NCBI RefSeq assembly: GCF_032854445.1
Contig: NC_088298.1
Coordinates: 8,793,504 to 8,857,503, forward strand
DNA from: Liolophura sinensis
Lineage: Eukaryota; Mollusca; Polyplacophora; Chitonida; Chitonidae
DNA length: 64,000 bases
Direction of reading: 5' to 3'
Both the position numbers and the translations under genes were made by a program. Under the pieces are notes generated by a model. It ran no database searches. It was given only the letters and a program-made list of their open reading frames with translations, and had not been told where the DNA came from. This document shows, piece by piece, positions 63,911-64,000 of the stretch. Numbering within the stretch: position 1 is the first letter of the stretch; each line of letters begins with the position of its first letter.

Positions 63911-63924
63911 TTGGGGAAAAAAAT

Positions 63925-64000
63925 GTATTTATTTATTTATCTGCTTGGTGTTTTACGCCGCACTCAAGAATATTTCACTTATACGACGAAGGCCAGCATT
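63925..64000 (-). mobile_element. SINE, cut by the window edge
   Basis: (TTTA)n, GCTTGGTGTTTTACGCCGCA, TCAAGAATATTTCACTTATA and CGAAGGCCAGCATT to the end. The remainder lies outside. Confidence 0.88.

Overview
The window is animal genomic DNA, not bacterial. It has many short exons bounded by GT-AG introns, AT-rich introns, tRNA-derived SINEs and many minisatellites. The dominant SINE ends in an (AAATAA)n-type tail and has a central domain resembling the deeply conserved SINE domains described from molluscs and other animals. That points to a marine lophotrochozoan, most likely a mollusc. This is a recollection-based guess; the sequence does not name the species.

One gene fills the window. 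It lies on the minus strand and both ends are outside. I could place 48 distinct exons from right (upstream) to left (downstream), at about 63910 down to 708. Every acceptor, donor and intron phase chains from one exon to the next. Together they give about 9.9 kb of coding sequence, roughly 3,300 residues, made almost entirely of short cysteine-rich units of the CPxGxYCPxG type. These resemble the GCC2/GCC3 (ephrin-receptor-like) repeat family. Most introns are phase 1, with a few phase 0 and phase 2. Recurrent N-x-S/T sequons and the even spread of cysteines imply an extracellular protein. No signal peptide, membrane segment or stop codon is in view. The short units are arranged in a longer super-repeat of about 690 residues, with marker modules recurring in the same order along the gene.

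Layout. 1-3640: exons 48-44. 3639-17092: exons 43-30, first copy. 17093-17292: 200 Ns. 17293 to about 31068: exons 43-30 again, second copy. 31209-63910: exons 29-1. The two copies run up to and away from the gap. They differ by small indels, by tandem-repeat number, and by frameshifts found only in the second copy. The best reading is two overlapping contigs (or two haplotypes) placed side by side and not merged, rather than a true duplication.

The introns hold about 25 copies of one tRNA-derived SINE, nearly all in the gene's own orientation. They also hold a second SINE type, a small inverted-repeat element, several unclassified dispersed repeats and more than a dozen minisatellites. One minisatellite repeats the 5' splice site of the adjacent exon about eight times. 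No RNA gene, CRISPR array, promoter or terminator could be supported.
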